DNA of 64,000 nt from Pseudoduganella violaceinigra DSM 15887 (GCF_000425385.1 NZ_AUDI01000001.1:310001-374000), one strand, 5' to 3'; shown: positions 37,904 through 45,839, numbered from the stretch's first letter. Notes: generated by a model not told the origin, from the letters alone. A program made the numbers and translations.

Positions 37904-39664
37904 ATGAGCAACGACAAAAAAACTGCTGCCCCGGCCCCCGCGCCGAATTTCCTGCGCAATATCGTTGAAGCCGACCTGGCCGCCGGCACGCATATCCGCG
38001 ACGGCCTGCCGCCGGTCATTACCCGTTTCCCTCCGGAGCCCAACGGCTACCTGCACGTCGGCCACGCCAAGTCCATCTACACCAACTTCGGCCTGGCGCG
38101 CGACTTCGGCGGCCGCTGCCACCTGCGCTTCGACGACACCAACCCGGAAAAAGAAGAACAGGAATACGTCGACTCCATCATCGACAGCGTACGCTGGCTC
38201 GGTTTCGACTGGGAGTACAAAGGCCCGGTCGGCGCCGGCAACCACCTGTACTACGCTTCGGACTATTTCGACAAGCTGTACGAAATGGCCGAATACCTGA
38301 TCAAGGCCGGCAAGGCCTACGTTGACAGCCAGAGCGCGGAAGAAATGAAGAGCACGCGCGGCGGTTTCGGCGTCGCCGGCACCAACTCGCCATACCGCAA
38401 CCGCTCGGTGGAAGAAAACCTGCAGCTGTTCCGCGACATGAAGGCGGGCAAATACAAGGATGGTGAGCACGCACTGCGCGCCAAGATCAGCGAAGACGCC
38501 ATGTCCTCGCCGAACATGAATATGCGCGACCCGGCCATCTACCGTATCCGCCACGCCCACCACCACCGCACGGGCGACGACTGGTGCATCTACCCGATGT
38601 ACGACTACACGCACCCGATCTCGGACGCGCTGGAAAACATCACCCATTCGATCTGCACCCTGGAATTCCAGGACCACCGCCCGTTCTACGACTGGCTGCT
38701 GGAAGTGCTGTCCGAGGGCGGTTTCTTCCAGAAGCCGGTGCCGCACCAGTTTGAATTCGCGCGCCTGAACCTGACCTACATCGTCACGTCCAAGCGCAAG
38801 CTGCGCCAGATGGTGGAAGAAGGCATCGTGGACGGCTGGGACGACCCGCGCCTGCCGACCATGGCCGGCATGCGCCGCCGCGGCTTCACCCCGGAAGGCA
38901 TCCAGCTGATGTGCGAACGCACCGGCGTGACCAAGTCGGACGGCTGGATCGACTTCGGCGTGCTGGAAGGCGCCGTACGCGAAGACCTCGATCCGAAAGC
39001 CCCGCGCGCCATCGCCGTGCTGCGCCCATTGAAGCTGATCGTGGAAAACTTCCCGCAAGGCCAGTCGGTCGAGTGCACCTCGCCGGTCCACCCGCACCAC
39101 CCTGAGCTGGGCCACCGCACCTTCCCATTCACCCGTGAACTGTGGATCGAGGAAGAGGACTTCATGGAAGTGCCGTCCAAGGGCTACTTCCGCTTCACCC
39201 CGCCGGTGGGCGACCAGCCAGGCGCCCGCGTACGCCTGAAATACGGCTTCGTGGCCGAATGCACCGGCTACGACAAGGATGAAAACGGCAAGGTCACCGC
39301 CGTGCGCGTCAAGTACTTCGAGGATTCCAAGTCCGGCACCCCGGGCGCCGACACCTATAAGGTGAAGGGCAATATCACCTGGGTCAGCGCCGAAGCCGCG
39401 CTGGAAGCGGAAGTACGCCTGTACGACCGCCTGTTCACCGAAGAGAAGCCGGATGCCGGCGGTAGGGACTTCAAGGAGTTCCTGAACCCGAAAGCGCTGG
39501 AAATCGTCAACGCCTACCTGGAGCCGGGCCTGAAGGATGCCGTCGCCGAACAGCGCTACCAGTTCGAGCGCCACGGCTACTTCGTGGCCGACCGCGTGCT
39601 GTCGCAGCCGGGTAAACCGGTGTTCAACCGCATCGTCACGCTGAAAGACAGCTGGGCCAAGTAA
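37904..39664 (+). CDS. glnS: Glutamine--tRNA ligase
   Basis: The product has 586 residues. The class I HIGH motif appears as PPEPNGYLHVGHAKSI and the KMSKS motif as VTSKRKLRQMV. The C-terminal anticodon-binding beta barrels end at residue 586. It charges tRNA-Gln directly. The ATG is only 16 bases after repeat R3 and there is no clear ribosome site (AACCTAAAAATAC). A strong terminator follows. Confidence 0.98.
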   Translation: MSNDKKTAAPAPAPNFLRNIVEADLAAGTHIRDGLPPVITRFPPEPNGYLHVGHAKSIYTNFGLARDFGGRCHLRFDDTNPEKEEQEYVDSIIDSVRWLGFDWEYKGPVGAGNHLYYASDYFDKLYEMAEYLIKAGKAYVDSQSAEEMKSTRGGFGVAGTNSPYRNRSVEENLQLFRDMKAGKYKDGEHALRAKISEDAMSSPNMNMRDPAIYRIRHAHHHRTGDDWCIYPMYDYTHPISDALENITHSICTLEFQDHRPFYDWLLEVLSEGGFFQKPVPHQFEFARLNLTYIVTSKRKLRQMVEEGIVDGWDDPRLPTMAGMRRRGFTPEGIQLMCERTGVTKSDGWIDFGVLEGAVREDLDPKAPRAIAVLRPLKLIVENFPQGQSVECTSPVHPHHPELGHRTFPFTRELWIEEEDFMEVPSKGYFRFTPPVGDQPGARVRLKYGFVAECTGYDKDENGKVTAVRVKYFEDSKSGTPGADTYKVKGNITWVSAEAALEAEVRLYDRLFTEEKPDAGGRDFKEFLNPKALEIVNAYLEPGLKDAVAEQRYQFERHGYFVADRVLSQPGKPVFNRIVTLKDSWAK

Positions 39665-39682
39665 GCCGGCGTTTTCCAGCAC

Positions 39683-39708
39683 AAAAGCCGCCTGCGGGCG
39701 GCTTTTTT
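39683..39708 (+). terminator. Rho-independent terminator of glnS
   Basis: AGCCGCC / GGCGGCT with a four-base loop is followed by six T residues, 20 bases after the glnS stop. Confidence 0.93.
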
Positions 39709-39717
39709 CATGTTAAC

Positions 39718-39731
39718 TTGATTTCAATCAA
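39718..39731. promoter_or_regulatory. Perfect FNR/ANR-type box upstream of the histidine kinase
   Basis: TTGATTTCAATCAA matches the FNR consensus TTGAT-N4-ATCAA at every fixed position. Its centre is about 60 bases before the start point predicted from the promoter at 39749-39778, the spacing of a class I FNR-activated promoter. Confidence 0.75.
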
Positions 39732-39748
39732 AGTGGTATTTTTGCATC

Positions 39749-39778
39749 TTGACCTAGAAGCATGGGAATTCTTATAGT
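39749..39778 (+). promoter_or_regulatory. Predicted promoter of the histidine kinase gene
   Basis: TTGACC (39749-39754) and TATAGT (39773-39778) are 18 bases apart. The predicted start point falls on or next to the ATG at 39785, so the mRNA may be leaderless; no ribosome site is seen before the ATG. Confidence 0.55.
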
Positions 39779-39784
39779 CCGAAG

Positions 39785-41569
39785 ATGACCCGCGTCCAGC
39801 TCAGCTTGCTTTCGCCCACAAAGCCATTGTGGTGGCTGGGCGTCGTGCTGTCGCTGGGCGTGGGCGCGGGACTGTATACGGTGACCACCCGCTCGGTCGA
39901 CAGTGAGGCCCATGCGCGCTTCCTCAACCAGGCCCGCAATACGCAGTTCAACATCAACACCAGCATCAAGGCCTATACCGACGTGTTGCGCGCCGCCGCC
40001 AGCTATTTCCAGGCCGGCGGCGAAGTGACCAGGGAAACGTTTCACCGCTACGTGCGCGGCCTGGACCTCGAACATAATTACCCGGCCATCGACAACATCA
40101 ACTTCGCCGAGTACTACACCGACGCCATGCGTCCGGCGGCGGAGGCGCGCCAGGCCGCCATCAGCGACAACCTCTATCCCGCCTTCCAGCGCCACCCGGC
40201 CGGTGTGCGCGGCGAGTATGCGGTCCTGACACTGATCGAGCCGCTGGATGGGTTCAATGACCGCTATGGCCTGGATATCGCCTCCCGCCCCGGCGTGGCC
40301 GAGGCCCTGTTTGCGTCGCGCGACCAGGGGACGATGAGCAGCTCCGGCCAGCCGATCCCCTTGCGCAGCACGCCAAGCCACATCGGCATGGCGATACGCA
40401 TCCCGATCTACCGCAACGACATGCCCGTCAGAACGATCGCCGAACGACGCGCCGCCTGCGTCGGCTCGGTCGGCCTGGGCTTCAGCGTGCAGCGCCTGGT
40501 CAACGCGGCACTGGGCGAAATGCCGGTGCGTGCGGTGCGCCTGACGCTGCGCGACAGCAATGCGATCGGCAACCCGGCCCCCCTGCTGTTCGACAGCCAG
40601 CCCGGCATGCCAGGCGCGGACGGCGCCCACTTCATCACCGAACTGCCGGTGCAATTCCATGGCCGCACCTGGCAGGCCCAATTCAGCGTCCCCAAACAAG
40701 CCCTGTATTCCAGCTTCGACCAATTCCTGCCGGCGCTGGCCGGCAGCATGGGGTTCGGCGCCAGCGTGCTGATTTACGCCCTGTTCGTCACCCTGGCCTC
40801 CTCGCGCCGGCGCGCCTTGAAGATGGCGCGCGCCATGACGCGCGAACTGCGCGACAGCCAGGCGCGCCTGCAACTGTCGCATCATCGGCTGCGGCGACTG
40901 GCAGCGCACGCCGACCATATCAAGGAAGAGGAACGCAAGCGCATCGCACGCGAAATCCACGACGACCTGGGACAGAACCTGCTGGCGCTGCGCATCGAGG
41001 CCGACATCCTCGCCACGCGCACCGCAAAGACCCATCCACGCCTGCATGCGCGGGCACGCGCCACCTTGCACCAGATCGACAATACCATCCGCAGCGTGCG
41101 CCATATCATCAATGACTTGCGCCCCAATGTGCTGGACCTGGGCCTGTCGGCGGCGGTGGAATGGCAGATCGCGCAATTCCGCCAGCGCTCCGGCATCAAA
41201 TGCGAGTTTGTGGAGGATGCGGTGGCAGACCATGGCGTCGACGACCACTGCGCCACAGCCTTCTTCCGCGTGCTGCAGGAATCGCTCAGTAATATTCATC
41301 AGCATGCCGGCGCCAGCGTGGTGCGTGTCGAACTGCACCAGGCACACGGCATGCTGCGCATGACAATCAGCGACAACGGCATCGGCATCAACACGGCCTG
41401 CCGCCACAAGGCCGGTTCGTTCGGGCTGGTCGGCATCGAGGAACGCATCAGCCTGCTCGGCGGGAATTGCTCCATCAGCAGCCATACCCATGGGGGCACC
41501 ACTGTCAGCATTTCAGTGCCTGTCGGCTACCGCGTGGCGCCATCCAGCGACCTGCGTCTGAGCGCGTAG
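39785..41569 (+). CDS. CHASE-domain sensor histidine kinase, NarL-type HisKA_3, orphan
   Basis: The product has 594 residues. A first membrane helix (WWLGVVLSLGVGAGLYTV) is followed by a periplasmic CHASE domain at about residues 75-200 (LDLEHNYPAIDNINFAEYY), a second helix near residue 325, and a cytoplasmic HisKA_3 module with phospho-His in ERKRIAREIHDDLGQNLLAL and HATPase motifs ESLSNIHQHA, DNGIGIN and FGLVGIEERISLLGG. CHASE domains sense small extracellular molecules. No response regulator gene is adjacent, which is unusual for this class. An FNR-type box upstream suggests oxygen control. The ORF has no visible ribosome site. Confidence 0.9.
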   Translation: MTRVQLSLLSPTKPLWWLGVVLSLGVGAGLYTVTTRSVDSEAHARFLNQARNTQFNINTSIKAYTDVLRAAASYFQAGGEVTRETFHRYVRGLDLEHNYPAIDNINFAEYYTDAMRPAAEARQAAISDNLYPAFQRHPAGVRGEYAVLTLIEPLDGFNDRYGLDIASRPGVAEALFASRDQGTMSSSGQPIPLRSTPSHIGMAIRIPIYRNDMPVRTIAERRAACVGSVGLGFSVQRLVNAALGEMPVRAVRLTLRDSNAIGNPAPLLFDSQPGMPGADGAHFITELPVQFHGRTWQAQFSVPKQALYSSFDQFLPALAGSMGFGASVLIYALFVTLASSRRRALKMARAMTRELRDSQARLQLSHHRLRRLAAHADHIKEEERKRIAREIHDDLGQNLLALRIEADILATRTAKTHPRLHARARATLHQIDNTIRSVRHIINDLRPNVLDLGLSAAVEWQIAQFRQRSGIKCEFVEDAVADHGVDDHCATAFFRVLQESLSNIHQHAGASVVRVELHQAHGMLRMTISDNGIGINTACRHKAGSFGLVGIEERISLLGGNCSISSHTHGGTTVSISVPVGYRVAPSSDLRLSA

Positions 41570-41607
41570 GCATTTTCGCCACGCGCCCGGATGAGACCGG
41601 GCAATTG

Positions 41608-41621
41608 TTGATCCACATCAA
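41608..41621. promoter_or_regulatory. Perfect FNR/ANR-type box 1 upstream of the AYSGRV-repeat gene
   Basis: TTGATCCACATCAA matches TTGAT-N4-ATCAA exactly. It is 38 bases after the kinase stop codon. Confidence 0.7.
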
Positions 41622-41773
41622 ACTCCCTTTCTCTTACTCAGCAAAAATGCATTTGTAACATTTGACGACGCGACAAGCTATTGATTTGAAAGGATCTTTG
41701 CTTGTGTTGTTTCTTCAGCGCACGATCAAATTGTTACTTGCATTAGCTGGAAGCAAGCCTATACTTGAGACAG

Positions 41774-41787
41774 TTGATCTACATCAA
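41774..41787. promoter_or_regulatory. Perfect FNR/ANR-type box 2 upstream of the AYSGRV-repeat gene
   Basis: TTGATCTACATCAA matches the consensus exactly. It lies just downstream of the start point expected for the TTGCAT/TATACT promoter, a position that suggests repression, unless another promoter further down is used. Confidence 0.7.
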
Positions 41788-41898
41788 CACGCGTTCCCAA
41801 CTCCGAACGCCTCAGGATGCCAGGCAATACAACCAGCCCCCAAAGAACGGCGTCTTTTCTCTCTCAGTCAGTTTTAAATCCGCTCACTTTTTAAGGGA

Positions 41899-43044
41899 AT
41901 GTCACTCATGATTTCTGCTGAAAGCTTTAAGGCTATTGCCGACCTGGACCTGGAACCAATCAAGGTAAAACTGATGCACGTGGAGTCCGGCGAAGGCTGG
42001 TCGCTGGAAAAAGTTAATGCAATCGAATTCGAATATCGCCGCTTCCTGTACCTGATGAAAATGTTCCCCAACGAGCAGACCGCTCCGCTGATGGACGTGG
42101 ATATCTTCTGGCACTATCACATCCTGGACACGATGAAGTACTTCATCGATTGCGAAAATGTGTTCGGCTACTATATGCACCACTTCCCATACATCGGCCT
42201 GCGCGGCGAGGATGACGAAGAGGCCCACGAGCGCGTCGGCAACCGCATGAAGGAGCTGTATGAAGAGACCTTCGGCGAGGACTATTTCCGTAGCGCAGTT
42301 GCCTACTCGGGCCGCGTGGCAGCAGCCGCTGATGACACCCAGGTTGCCTACTCGGGCCGGGTCGCAGCGGAAGACGGCCAGCAAGTAGCCTACTCCGACC
42401 GTGTGGCCGCTGAAGCCGGCGCACAAGTTGCCTACTCGGGCCGCGTCGCCGCGGAAGCCGGCGCACAAGTCGCCTACTCCGGCCGTGTCGCTGCCGAAGC
42501 ATCGCCGCAAGTCGCTTACTCCGGCCGTGTCGCTGCCGAAGCTGCGCCGCAGGTTGCCTACTCTGGCCGTGTCGCAGTCGCCTACTCGGGCCGTGTCGCC
42601 GCCGAGGCATCGCCGCAAGTTGCCTACTCGGGCCGTGTGGCAGCGGAAGCCGCACCGAAAGTGGCATATTCCGGCCGTGTCGCTGCCGAAGCTTCGCCGC
42701 AAGTTGCTTACTCTGGCCGTGTCGCAGTCGCCTACTCGGGCCGCGTCGCCGCCGAGGCATCGCCGCAAATTGCCTACTCGGGCCGTGTGGCAGCGGAAGC
42801 GTCGCCAAAGGTCGCCTACTCCGGCCGCGTGGCAGCGGAAGCCAAGACTGCCTACTCGGGCCGCGTAGCGACCGAAGCGAAAACGGCCTACTCCGGCCGC
42901 GTGTCAGCCGAAGCGCAAACGGCATATTCGGGCCGCGTTGCCGCCGGCGCCCAAACCGCCTACTCCGGCCGCGTCAGCGCCGAAGCCCAGGCAGCGTCCC
43001 AAGCGCTGTTCTACAGCGCCCGCCCTCGCCTGGCAGCAGCCTGA
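41899..43044 (+). CDS. AYSGRV-repeat protein with N-terminal DUF1399/GRDP-like domain, unknown function
   Basis: The product has 381 residues from ATG 41899; ATG 41908 is better spaced from the AAGGGA just upstream and may be the true start. Residues 1-133 resemble bacterial glycine-rich domain-containing protein-like (DUF1399) sequences: DVDIFWHYHILDTMKYFIDC then GYYMHHFPYIG, rich in His and possibly metal-binding. Residues 134-364 are 18 tandem copies of (V/I/T)AYS(G/D)RVAAEAxxx. A 17-residue tail (with FYSARPRL, a degenerate copy) ends the protein. There is no signal peptide, no transmembrane segment and only one Cys. It could be a multi-core peptide precursor, a scaffold or a structural protein. 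No modifying enzyme is adjacent. A strong terminator follows. Confidence 0.8.
   Translation: MSLMISAESFKAIADLDLEPIKVKLMHVESGEGWSLEKVNAIEFEYRRFLYLMKMFPNEQTAPLMDVDIFWHYHILDTMKYFIDCENVFGYYMHHFPYIGLRGEDDEEAHERVGNRMKELYEETFGEDYFRSAVAYSGRVAAAADDTQVAYSGRVAAEDGQQVAYSDRVAAEAGAQVAYSGRVAAEAGAQVAYSGRVAAEASPQVAYSGRVAAEAAPQVAYSGRVAVAYSGRVAAEASPQVAYSGRVAAEAAPKVAYSGRVAAEASPQVAYSGRVAVAYSGRVAAEASPQIAYSGRVAAEASPKVAYSGRVAAEAKTAYSGRVATEAKTAYSGRVSAEAQTAYSGRVAAGAQTAYSGRVSAEAQAASQALFYSARPRLAAA
42298..42990 (+). repeat. In-frame tandem repeat array, 18 copies of the AYSGRV cassette
   Basis: Copy lengths in residues are 15, five of 14, 8, three of 14, 8, two of 14 and five of 12, totalling 231. AYSGRV is invariant in 17 copies (AYSDRV in copy 3); the spacer drifts from AAEAGAQ through AAEASPQ to AAEAK/Q. 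A 150-bp offset (42553 versus 42703) shows near-identical DNA, so part of the array arose by recent duplication. All copies keep the frame. Confidence 0.95.
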
Positions 43045-43065
43045 GCCGTAACGAGAGCCAAATAA

Positions 43066-43100
43066 AAACGGCCGCCACCTGCTAGCAGGGGCGGCCGTTT
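43066..43100. terminator. Strong, probably bidirectional terminator
   Basis: AAACGGCCGCC pairs with GGCGGCCGTTT and the loop itself contains CCTGC-TA-GCAGG, giving one almost continuous 16-bp stem with A and T tracts on both sides. It lies between the convergent repeat-protein and HTH genes. Confidence 0.9.
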
Positions 43101-43120
43101 CTTTACGTCTGGACGAAAGC

Positions 43121-43363
43121 TTAGTGCGCCATCAGTTCACGCAGTTCGCGGATGCTGAAATCGCTGATTTCATGCATGCGGATCAGGATGGTCGCGCCGA
43201 TCGGCAGGGTATTGTGGCGGATTTTGCTGATCACCGGTGGTGCAACTTCCAGGGCGCGGGACAGGGCCGCATCATTTTTCAGCTGCAGCTTTTCGATGAT
43301 GGCATCCAGCACGCGGTTCGGATTGTAAGACGACGAAGCAGTAATTTCTTTCAGAGAGCTCAT
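43121..43363 (-). CDS. Small HTH (Cro/XRE-like) DNA-binding protein
   Basis: The product has 80 residues from ATG 43363; a TTG 18 bases upstream would add six residues. The middle reads like a Cro-type helix-turn-helix (LQLKNDAALSRALEVAPPVISKIRHNTLPIGA). The C-terminus LIRMHEISDFSIRELREL is shared by small regulators common in Oxalobacteraceae. It is convergent with the repeat-protein gene. Targets unknown. About 220 bases of AT-rich sequence without a gene lie upstream. Confidence 0.75.
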   Translation of the reverse strand: MSSLKEITASSSYNPNRVLDAIIEKLQLKNDAALSRALEVAPPVISKIRHNTLPIGATILIRMHEISDFSIRELRELMAH

Positions 43364-43587
43364 GACAAAGTACTTTTTCAATATGTTGTGTGGTCACAAC
43401 AAAATTATTGGCGGAATTTTAGACAAAGAGCGCCAGAAAAAGCCGTGATTGACGCAATTTTCGGCACACGGACGGTATCATACACCGATTTATTGCCGTT
43501 CGCTTAACCCACGGCACTAAACGTGATATTTTGATAGATTCTAGCGCACATTGCTGTGCTAGGAATTAAAGTAGTTTAACGAGAGGG

Positions 43588-43812
43588 CTACTTCTGCTCG
43601 TTTCTTGCCAAAGTAAACGGCAAGCAGAGCCATGTGAAGGTGATCCAGGCCAGGGCTGGAGGGAGGTACATCAGCGCCGCAGGCATGGGAGTGTACTCCG
43701 AACGCCAGTCCAGGCGGCGCCTGATTTCCTCCGGTGACGGGGGTGGCAGGTGGGCATGGCCGCGCTGGGCCAGGTAGGCGCGGACTTGTTCCTTGGTGGG
43801 ATGGCTATACAT
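43588..43812 (-). CDS. Small protein with C-terminal membrane segment, unknown function
   Basis: The product has 74 residues from ATG 43812, preceded by AAGGAGGG, a near-perfect ribosome site that excludes the longer reading. The N-terminal 45 residues are soluble (TKEQVRAYLAQRGHAHLPPP) and the C-terminal 22 form one hydrophobic segment (ALMYLPPALAWITFTWLCLP). No family recognised. It lies 45 bases upstream of nothing co-directional except the epimerase-like gene, which starts elsewhere. Confidence 0.7.
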   Translation of the reverse strand: MYSHPTKEQVRAYLAQRGHAHLPPPSPEEIRRRLDWRSEYTPMPAALMYLPPALAWITFTWLCLPFTLARNEQK

Positions 43813-43857
43813 GGCGCCCTCCTTAGCAATCATTGGCACAAGATAGCGCCCACTGCT

Positions 43858-44742
43858 TCACGGGCGCTTGATGCATCTTAAGGCTGCCGCGACATCCGGA
43901 TACAGCAGCCGTACCTGCAGTTCTTCCTTCAGGCGCCGGTTCGCCAGACGGCGCGACTCGGACATGAAGGACAACAACGTTGGCGTCACCGCCTGCGCCA
44001 GCGAAGCACGATCCAGCCTGGGCGGTCGCGGCAAGCCGAAGTGATCGGCCACCATGTCAAAATAGTCGCCCATTTTGAGCTCCGTGTCATCAACTGCGTG
44101 ATAGACACGGTTGCTTAAGCCACGCCGCAATGCCGCCAAAACCACACGGGCCAGGTCGTCGGCATGGATATGGTTGGTGAAAACGTCATCGTCGGCCCAC
44201 AAGGCCGGCGTGCCCTGCTGCAGCCGTTTCAGCGGCAAACGGTCGGCGCCGTAAATTCCCGGCACGCGCAGGATGGACAGGCGCCCCTGCGCCCGCCGCG
44301 CCCAGGCCCGCAGGACCTGCTCCGCGTCGACCCGCCGCCGGGCCCGCGCATTGCGCGGCGCCACCGGCTGGGTCTCATCGGCCCAGCGCCCGCCCAGATC
44401 GCCGTACACGCCGGTGGTGCTCACATAAACCACATTCGCTCGGTCAGGTAAAATGGCGGTCACATTACGGGTGCGCCGGTCTTGCGCGCCCTCGCCCGGC
44501 GGTGGAGCCAGGTGCACCACGTGGTGCGCCAGCCCGGCCAGGCGGCGCAGCGATTCGGGCCGGTCCAGGTCGGCCAGCAGGGGCACGGCGCCCGCCGCAC
44601 GCAATTCGGCAAAGCGCTCGCGCTGGCTGGTGACGGCAAAAACGCGGTAATGTGCGCGCACCAGGGGCAGCAAACGCATACCCACATCGCCGCAGCCGAT
44701 GACCAGCAGGCGCGGCTTGTTGAATTTTTTACTGATTTCCAT
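43858..44742 (-). CDS. NAD(P)-binding SDR/epimerase-like protein (YeeZ type)
   Basis: The product has 294 residues from ATG 44742. The N-terminal Rossmann motif is LLVIGCGDVGMRLLPLV and the atypical-SDR active region reads VVYVSTTGVYGDLGG followed by ILRVPGIYGADRLPL. It resembles YeeZ-like NAD-dependent epimerase/dehydratases of unknown substrate. Its ATG is 12 bases from the divergent reductase ATG, leaving no room for separate promoters between them. Confidence 0.85.
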   Translation of the reverse strand: MEISKKFNKPRLLVIGCGDVGMRLLPLVRAHYRVFAVTSQRERFAELRAAGAVPLLADLDRPESLRRLAGLAHHVVHLAPPPGEGAQDRRTRNVTAILPDRANVVYVSTTGVYGDLGGRWADETQPVAPRNARARRRVDAEQVLRAWARRAQGRLSILRVPGIYGADRLPLKRLQQGTPALWADDDVFTNHIHADDLARVVLAALRRGLSNRVYHAVDDTELKMGDYFDMVADHFGLPRPPRLDRASLAQAVTPTLLSFMSESRRLANRRLKEELQVRLLYPDVAAALRCIKRP

Positions 44743-44754
44743 TTTTAAGATTGT

Positions 44755-45780
44755 ATGTCTTTCCAAATTACTGTTCAGCCTAGCGGCCACCAATTCAGCT
44801 GTGAAGAAGACGAAACCGTCCTGGCCGCGGCCATGCGCGCCGGCGTCGGCCTGCCATACGGTTGCAAGAACGGCGCTTGCAGCTCCTGCAAGGGCAAGGT
44901 GGTATCGGGTTCGGTCAGCCATAAGGCGCACCAGCGCCGCGCCCTGAGCGAGGAAGAGGAAGCCAGCGGCATGTCGCTGTTCTGCTGCGCCATCCCGCAT
45001 TCCGACCTGGTGCTGCAAGCGCGCGAAGTGGCGGGCAGCGGCGAATTCCCGATCAAGAAGATGCCAACCCGCGTCAACGCCCTGGAAAAAATGGCGCCGG
45101 ACGTGATGGTACTGACCTTGCAGCTGCCGGCCAATGAAACCTTCCAGTACAAGGCCGGCCAGTACCTCGAATTCCTGCTGCGCGACGGCAAGCGCCGCGC
45201 CTACTCCATCGCCACCGCGCCGGAAGGCGGCGCGATCACCCTGCATATCCGCCATATGCCGGGCGGCCTGTTCACCGACCAGGTGTTCGGCACCATGAAG
45301 GAGCGCGACATCCTGCGCTTTGAAGGCCCTCTGGGCACCTTCTTCGTACGCGACGAGTCGGACAAGCCGATGGTGCTGCTGGCATCGGGCACCGGCTTCG
45401 CGCCGATCAAGGCGATCGTCGAACACGCACGCGCCACCGGCTCCCAGCGCCAGATGACGCTGTATTGGGGCGGCCGCCGCCCGCAGGACCTGTATATGGA
45501 CGCGCTGTGCCGCCAATGGGCCGATGAGATGCCGAATTTCAGCTACGTGCCGGTGGTTTCCGACGCCCTGCCGGAAGAAAACTGGCACGGCCGCACCGGC
45601 TTCGTGCACCAGGCCGTGGTCGACGACCTGCCCGACATGTCGGGCTACCAGGTGTACGCCTGCGGCGCCCCGATCGTGGTCGATTCGGCCAAGCGCGACT
45701 TCGTCAAGGATTGCCGGCTGCCCGAAGACGAGTTTTACGCCGACGCCTTCACATCCGAGGCCGACCTCCAGCAACCGTAA
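44755..45780 (+). CDS. 2Fe-2S/FAD reductase of the CDP-6-deoxy-delta-3,4-glucoseen reductase type
   Basis: The product has 341 residues. Residues 1-90 are a plant-type ferredoxin domain with cluster ligands in YGCKNGACSSCKG and a later FCCAIP. Residues 95-340 are a ferredoxin-NADP reductase module: RAYSIATAPE for FAD, MVLLASGTGFAPIKAIVEHA for NAD(P)H. Such proteins pass electrons from NAD(P)H to oxygenases or sugar dehydratases; a partner is not obvious here. A stop codon just upstream fixes ATG 44755, which has no ribosome site. Confidence 0.9.
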   Translation: MSFQITVQPSGHQFSCEEDETVLAAAMRAGVGLPYGCKNGACSSCKGKVVSGSVSHKAHQRRALSEEEEASGMSLFCCAIPHSDLVLQAREVAGSGEFPIKKMPTRVNALEKMAPDVMVLTLQLPANETFQYKAGQYLEFLLRDGKRRAYSIATAPEGGAITLHIRHMPGGLFTDQVFGTMKERDILRFEGPLGTFFVRDESDKPMVLLASGTGFAPIKAIVEHARATGSQRQMTLYWGGRRPQDLYMDALCRQWADEMPNFSYVPVVSDALPEENWHGRTGFVHQAVVDDLPDMSGYQVYACGAPIVVDSAKRDFVKDCRLPEDEFYADAFTSEADLQQP

Positions 45781-45839
45781 GCCCTTCCCCCATGCGCTGC
45801 GTGCCGTGGGGCGCGCGGCGCCTCATTGCACGCATACGT

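Larger units (their letters stand above)
41570..41898. promoter_or_regulatory. AT-rich control region between the histidine kinase and the AYSGRV-repeat gene
   Basis: These 329 bases contain no gene. After the kinase stop is a short hairpin (GCCCGG / CCGGGC, 41585-41602) without a U-run. A candidate sigma-70 promoter, TTGCAT-N16-TATACT, lies at 41738-41765. Two perfect FNR-type boxes are listed separately. If the promoter is right, the mRNA leader is about 125 bases. The region is clearly less GC-rich than its surroundings. Confidence 0.55.

Noticed and set aside
37805..39682. Long minus-strand frame opposite glnS
   Set aside because: Antisense shadow of glnS without motifs.
41902..42925. 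Minus-strand frames opposite the repeat protein
   Set aside because: Repetitive only because the plus-strand gene is; no start signal or domain.
42298..42990. CRISPR-like array
   Set aside because: Repeats are contiguous, in-frame coding cassettes with codon-level variation, no unique spacers and no cas genes.
44743..45774. N-terminal extension of the epimerase-like protein
   Set aside because: Open frame antisense to the reductase; the Rossmann motif begins right after ATG 44742.
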